8,124 bases of DNA from positions 1 through 8,124 of the forward strand of contig CAMPGL010000096.1 in assembly GCA_946885435.1 (NCBI GenBank). Reading direction: 5' to 3'. Every line of letters begins with the position of its first letter. Position 1 is the stretch's first letter. Below the pieces are notes generated by a model. That model made no database searches, had not been told where the DNA came from, and was given only the letters and a program-made list of their open reading frames with translations. Position numbers and translations under genes: made by a program. Below are positions 6,131-8,124 of the stretch, in pieces. Source of the stretch: an uncultured Brevundimonas sp. Its GTDB lineage: Bacteria; Pseudomonadota; Alphaproteobacteria; Caulobacterales; Caulobacteraceae.

Positions 6131-7071
6131 CAGGCGGCCTCCGGCATGGTCGAGGGGGCCTCGGAGAAGCTCGAGGCCTGGCGGTAGATGCCTTCCAGCG
6201 AGCGGGTGCGCGCCCCGACGGCGAAGACACCTACCCCGGCGGAGACGAGGGCGCGGTTGAGGCCCGCCACGGCGGAGTCGTGGTCGTAGCCCGGACGCAG
6301 GCGCGCGATCAGTTCGTCTCCGGCCTCGGTCACGGTCAGGTCGTGGTCGCGCAGGACCCGGGCGGCCCGGACGGGGTCGTCGACGCGCAGGGCGATCTCC
6401 GGCGCCTGATCGGCCTTGATGCTGGCGAGGTCGCCCTCCAGCACCAGCCGGCCTTCGTGGACGATGCCGACATGGGTCGCGGTCTGTTCGATCTCGCCGA
6501 GCAGGTGACTGGAAAGCAGCACTGTGGCGCCGGTCCGGTCCGGCAGGGCCTTAAGGAAGCGCCGCATGTCGGCGATGCCGTCGGGGTCCAGGCCGTTGGT
6601 CGGCTCGTCGAGGACAAGAACCGGCGGGGCACCCAGCATGGCGCGGGCCAGGCCGAGCCTCTGGCGCATGCCCAGCGAATAGTCGGACACCCGGCGGCGC
6701 GCGTGCTCGCTCATCTCGACGACCTCAAGCGCGCGGTCGACCTCGGTGGCCGGCAGGCCCAGCAGGGTGCGGGTGAGGTCGAGGTTCTCGCGGCCGGAGA
6801 GGTTCGGGTAGAGGCCGTGCGCCTCCAGCAGGGCGCCGATGCGCCGTGCGGCCGCGATCCGGTCACGGGCCACGTCGAATCCGCAGACGAAGGCCGACCC
6901 CGCCGTGGGCTTCAGCAGGCCGAGCAGCATCTTCAGCGTGGTGGTCTTGCCCGCGCCGTTGCGGCCCAGGAAGCCGTAGACCGAACGGTCCGGGACCGTC
7001 ATCGAGATGGCGTCGACCGCTGTGCGCGCACCGAAGCGGCGGGTCAGTCCACGGGTTTCGATCGCCGGCAT
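6130..7071 (-). CDS. ABC exporter ATP-binding subunit, BcrA-like
   Basis: A 313-residue ATPase with Walker A GRNGAGKT (36-43), signature YSLGMRQRLGLA (131-142), Walker B VLVLDEP (151-157) with catalytic Glu156, the D-loop GLDPDG (160-165) and the switch His189 (SSHL). In the Q-loop region it reads IGALLEAHGLYPNLSGRENL, with Glu83 where many ABC ATPases have Gln; I recall this form from the BcrA/lantibiotic-immunity clade. After about residue 215 comes a roughly 100-residue C-terminal extension ending in an S-L-E-G-I-Y motif, as in drug and peptide exporters of this type. It powers the permease encoded immediately downstream. The gene is divergent from the DUF2975/HTH pair; GAGG five bases before the ATG is a modest ribosome site. 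TTGACT at 7129-7124 is a possible -35. Confidence 0.92.
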   Translation of the reverse strand: MPAIETRGLTRRFGARTAVDAISMTVPDRSVYGFLGRNGAGKTTTLKMLLGLLKPTAGSAFVCGFDVARDRIAAARRIGALLEAHGLYPNLSGRENLDLTRTLLGLPATEVDRALEVVEMSEHARRRVSDYSLGMRQRLGLARAMLGAPPVLVLDEPTNGLDPDGIADMRRFLKALPDRTGATVLLSSHLLGEIEQTATHVGIVHEGRLVLEGDLASIKADQAPEIALRVDDPVRAARVLRDHDLTVTEAGDELIARLRPGYDHDSAVAGLNRALVSAGVGVFAVGARTRSLEGIYRQASSFSEAPSTMPEAA

Positions 7072-7085
7072 GCCCGCCTCGCTCG

Positions 7086-7136
7086 TTTAACTCTCAAATA
7101 AAGTTGCGTAGGCTGGGTGTTTAAGTCAAGATTAAA
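7086..7136. promoter_or_regulatory. Divergent promoter region with two 17-bp dyad sites (candidate operators)
   Basis: The AT-rich spacer between the exporter and the DUF2975/HTH operon contains TTTAACTCTCAAATAAA (7086-7102) and TTTAAGTCAAGATTAAA (7120-7136). The two agree at 12 of 17 positions, each has TTTA...TAAA arms in dyad symmetry, and their centres (7094, 7128) are 34 bp apart, about three helical turns. A good -35-like TTGACT toward the exporter (7129-7124) lies inside the second site, and TTGCGT (7104-7109) toward the regulator lies just after the first. Binding here could therefore affect both directions. The sites and their geometry are seen directly; the link to the downstream HTH protein is inference. 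Confidence 0.55.
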
Positions 7137-7160
7137 GATCAGACAGGCAGGGAGCCGCTC

Positions 7161-7655
7161 GTGAGCCAGACCGACCTCGTCCGTTTCCGCGCCATGTGCG
7201 GCCAGTTCCGCTGGCTGGCGGTTTTCATGGTTGTCAGCGTGGGCGGCCTGCTGGCCCTGGTGCATCTCGTCTTTCCGCTGATGCTGGCGGTGCGCGACGG
7301 GGCGCCGCCGGACCGTTGGGCGAGCAGCGCGCTCTTCGCCTCGCCGACGGTCTTCTACCTGTTCGCGGTCTGGTCGATCGGCCGGGCCATGGGCCAGCTT
7401 CAGCGAGGCCGGCTCATCCAGCCCACCCTGGCCAGCGCGCTGCGGCAGGTCGGGCTGGCGCTCGGGCTGGGCGGGGTGACCAGCGTCTTCCTCGTCACCA
7501 ACCTGGCCCGGATGGTCCAGGGCGGGACCGGCGGCTGGCTGCACTTCGACGTCGCCGGCATGACGCTGGGCATGATCGGCGGGGCGCTGTTCCTGCTTGG
7601 CCGGGTGATGGATCAGGCCGGCGAGATGCAGGCCGAGCTGGACGAAATGATCTGA
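7161..7655 (+). CDS. DUF2975-type four-helix membrane protein
   Basis: A 164-residue protein beginning at GTG with AGGGAG six bases upstream. Four hydrophobic segments are visible (about 18-43, 53-76, 95-116 and 129-150). A charged loop with R-A-M-G-Q-L-Q-R-G-R (75-84) lies between helices 2 and 3, and a cytoplasmic-type amphipathic tail (LLGRVMDQAGEMQAELDEMI) ends the protein. Length, helix layout and the tail fit DUF2975 proteins, which are regularly encoded directly before a small YozG-like HTH regulator, as is the case here with a 1-nt overlap (TGATG). The biochemical function of the family is not known to me. A role in sensing at the membrane or in holding the regulator there is possible by analogy with SdpI/SdpR-type pairs. 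Confidence 0.75.
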   Translation: MSQTDLVRFRAMCGQFRWLAVFMVVSVGGLLALVHLVFPLMLAVRDGAPPDRWASSALFASPTVFYLFAVWSIGRAMGQLQRGRLIQPTLASALRQVGLALGLGGVTSVFLVTNLARMVQGGTGGWLHFDVAGMTLGMIGGALFLLGRVMDQAGEMQAELDEMI

Positions 7656-7891
7656 TGCCCGTCCGCGTCACCCTGGACGCCCTGATCGTCCGCAGGGGCC
7701 TCAAGGCCAAGGATCTGGCCCAGACCGTCGGCCTGTCGGAGACGCAGCTGTCGCTGTTCCGGTCGGGCAAGGTCAAGGGCATCCGCTTCCGCACCCTGGC
7801 CCGCCTCTGCGCGGCGTTGGAGTGCACGCCCGGCGAGCTGCTCGGCTATGATTTCGACCCGGCCGATCTGGACGGCGTCCTCGACGACTGA
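7655..7891 (+). CDS. YozG-like Cro/C1-type helix-turn-helix regulator
   Basis: A 78-residue, essentially single-domain DNA-binding protein. Helices 2 and 3 of the Cro/C1 fold are recognisable at about 16-36 (LKAKDLAQTVGLSETQLSLFR), followed by F-R-T-L-A-R-L-C-A-A-L-E-C-T-P-G-E-L-L, the standard C-terminal half of small XRE/YozG regulators. A short acidic tail (DFDPADLDGVLDD) ends it. The frame is open far upstream, but the ATG at 7655 overlaps the DUF2975 stop by one base and yields exactly the family length. No strong Shine-Dalgarno is visible, so translation probably depends on the preceding gene. It is a likely autoregulator of its own operon and possibly of the divergent exporter, via the dyads at 7086-7136. 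Identity as an HTH regulator is firm; its targets are inferred. Confidence 0.88.
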   Translation: MPVRVTLDALIVRRGLKAKDLAQTVGLSETQLSLFRSGKVKGIRFRTLARLCAALECTPGELLGYDFDPADLDGVLDD

Positions 7892-7907
7892 GGTCCCGGC
7901 CCCCGCC

Positions 7908-8124
<217 letters not shown>

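Noticed and set aside
5342..6187. 281-codon plus-strand frame opposite the permease
   Set aside because: Gln/Gly/His-rich shadow translation; the minus strand encodes a clear six-segment membrane protein with a strong GGAGG and coupled start.
6280..7101. 273-codon plus-strand frame opposite the ABC ATPase
   Set aside because: Antisense to unmistakable Walker A, signature and Walker B motifs; it also overlaps the divergent promoter region.
7196..7654. Longer N-terminus for the HTH regulator (153 extra codons)
   Set aside because: The extension is an out-of-frame reading of the DUF2975 gene, low-complexity Arg/Gly/Pro. The ATG at 7655 gives the normal small-regulator length.

Overview
The window is about 8.1 kb of very GC-rich DNA with strong codon bias toward G/C in third positions. 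The S46 peptidase pair, the flagellar-type MotE-like protein, the alphaproteobacterial-style malate dehydrogenase start and a CCTTCTCCC...GGGAGAAGG intergenic repeat together suggest an alphaproteobacterium, most likely Caulobacterales (Brevundimonas/Caulobacter-like). That assignment is inference; no 16S or other marker gene is present.

Layout. (i) 1-958, plus strand: the last codons of an upstream gene, then a MotE-like (MgtE_N-type) membrane-anchored coiled-coil protein with a long proline-rich tail. A 25-bp perfect inverted repeat (1-25 / 74-98) brackets the gene junction and covers the ribosome binding site and GTG start. (ii) 967-5284, minus strand: two tandem full-length S46-family serine dipeptidyl-peptidases, both with signal peptides, complete His/Asp/Ser triads and a DPP7-like Gly in the specificity pocket. 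They are separated by a 157-bp element made of two inverted copies of one repeat unit. (iii) 5405-7071, minus strand: a two-gene ABC exporter operon (BcrA-like ATPase, then ABC-2 permease) with a 1-nt stop/start overlap. (iv) 7161-7891, plus strand, divergent from the exporter: a four-helix DUF2975-type membrane protein and a 78-residue YozG-like Cro/C1 regulator, again with a 1-nt overlap. The 89-bp AT-rich divergent spacer holds two copies of a 17-bp TTTAA...TTAAA-type dyad with centres 34 bp apart. (v) 7976-8124, plus strand: the first 49 codons of malate dehydrogenase, running off the window.

How the parts may work together. The S46 enzymes would act in the periplasm, releasing dipeptides from oligopeptides for uptake. 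The exporter, the DUF2975 protein and the small HTH regulator look like one divergently organised module: a DNA-binding protein translationally coupled to a membrane partner, facing an efflux/immunity-type ABC transporter across paired operator-like sites. This is the best candidate in the window for an undescribed regulatory system. By analogy with SdpI/SdpR of Bacillus, the membrane protein might sequester the repressor; that is a hypothesis. The two ends of the window (flagellar-type gene and mdh) look like ordinary core genome.
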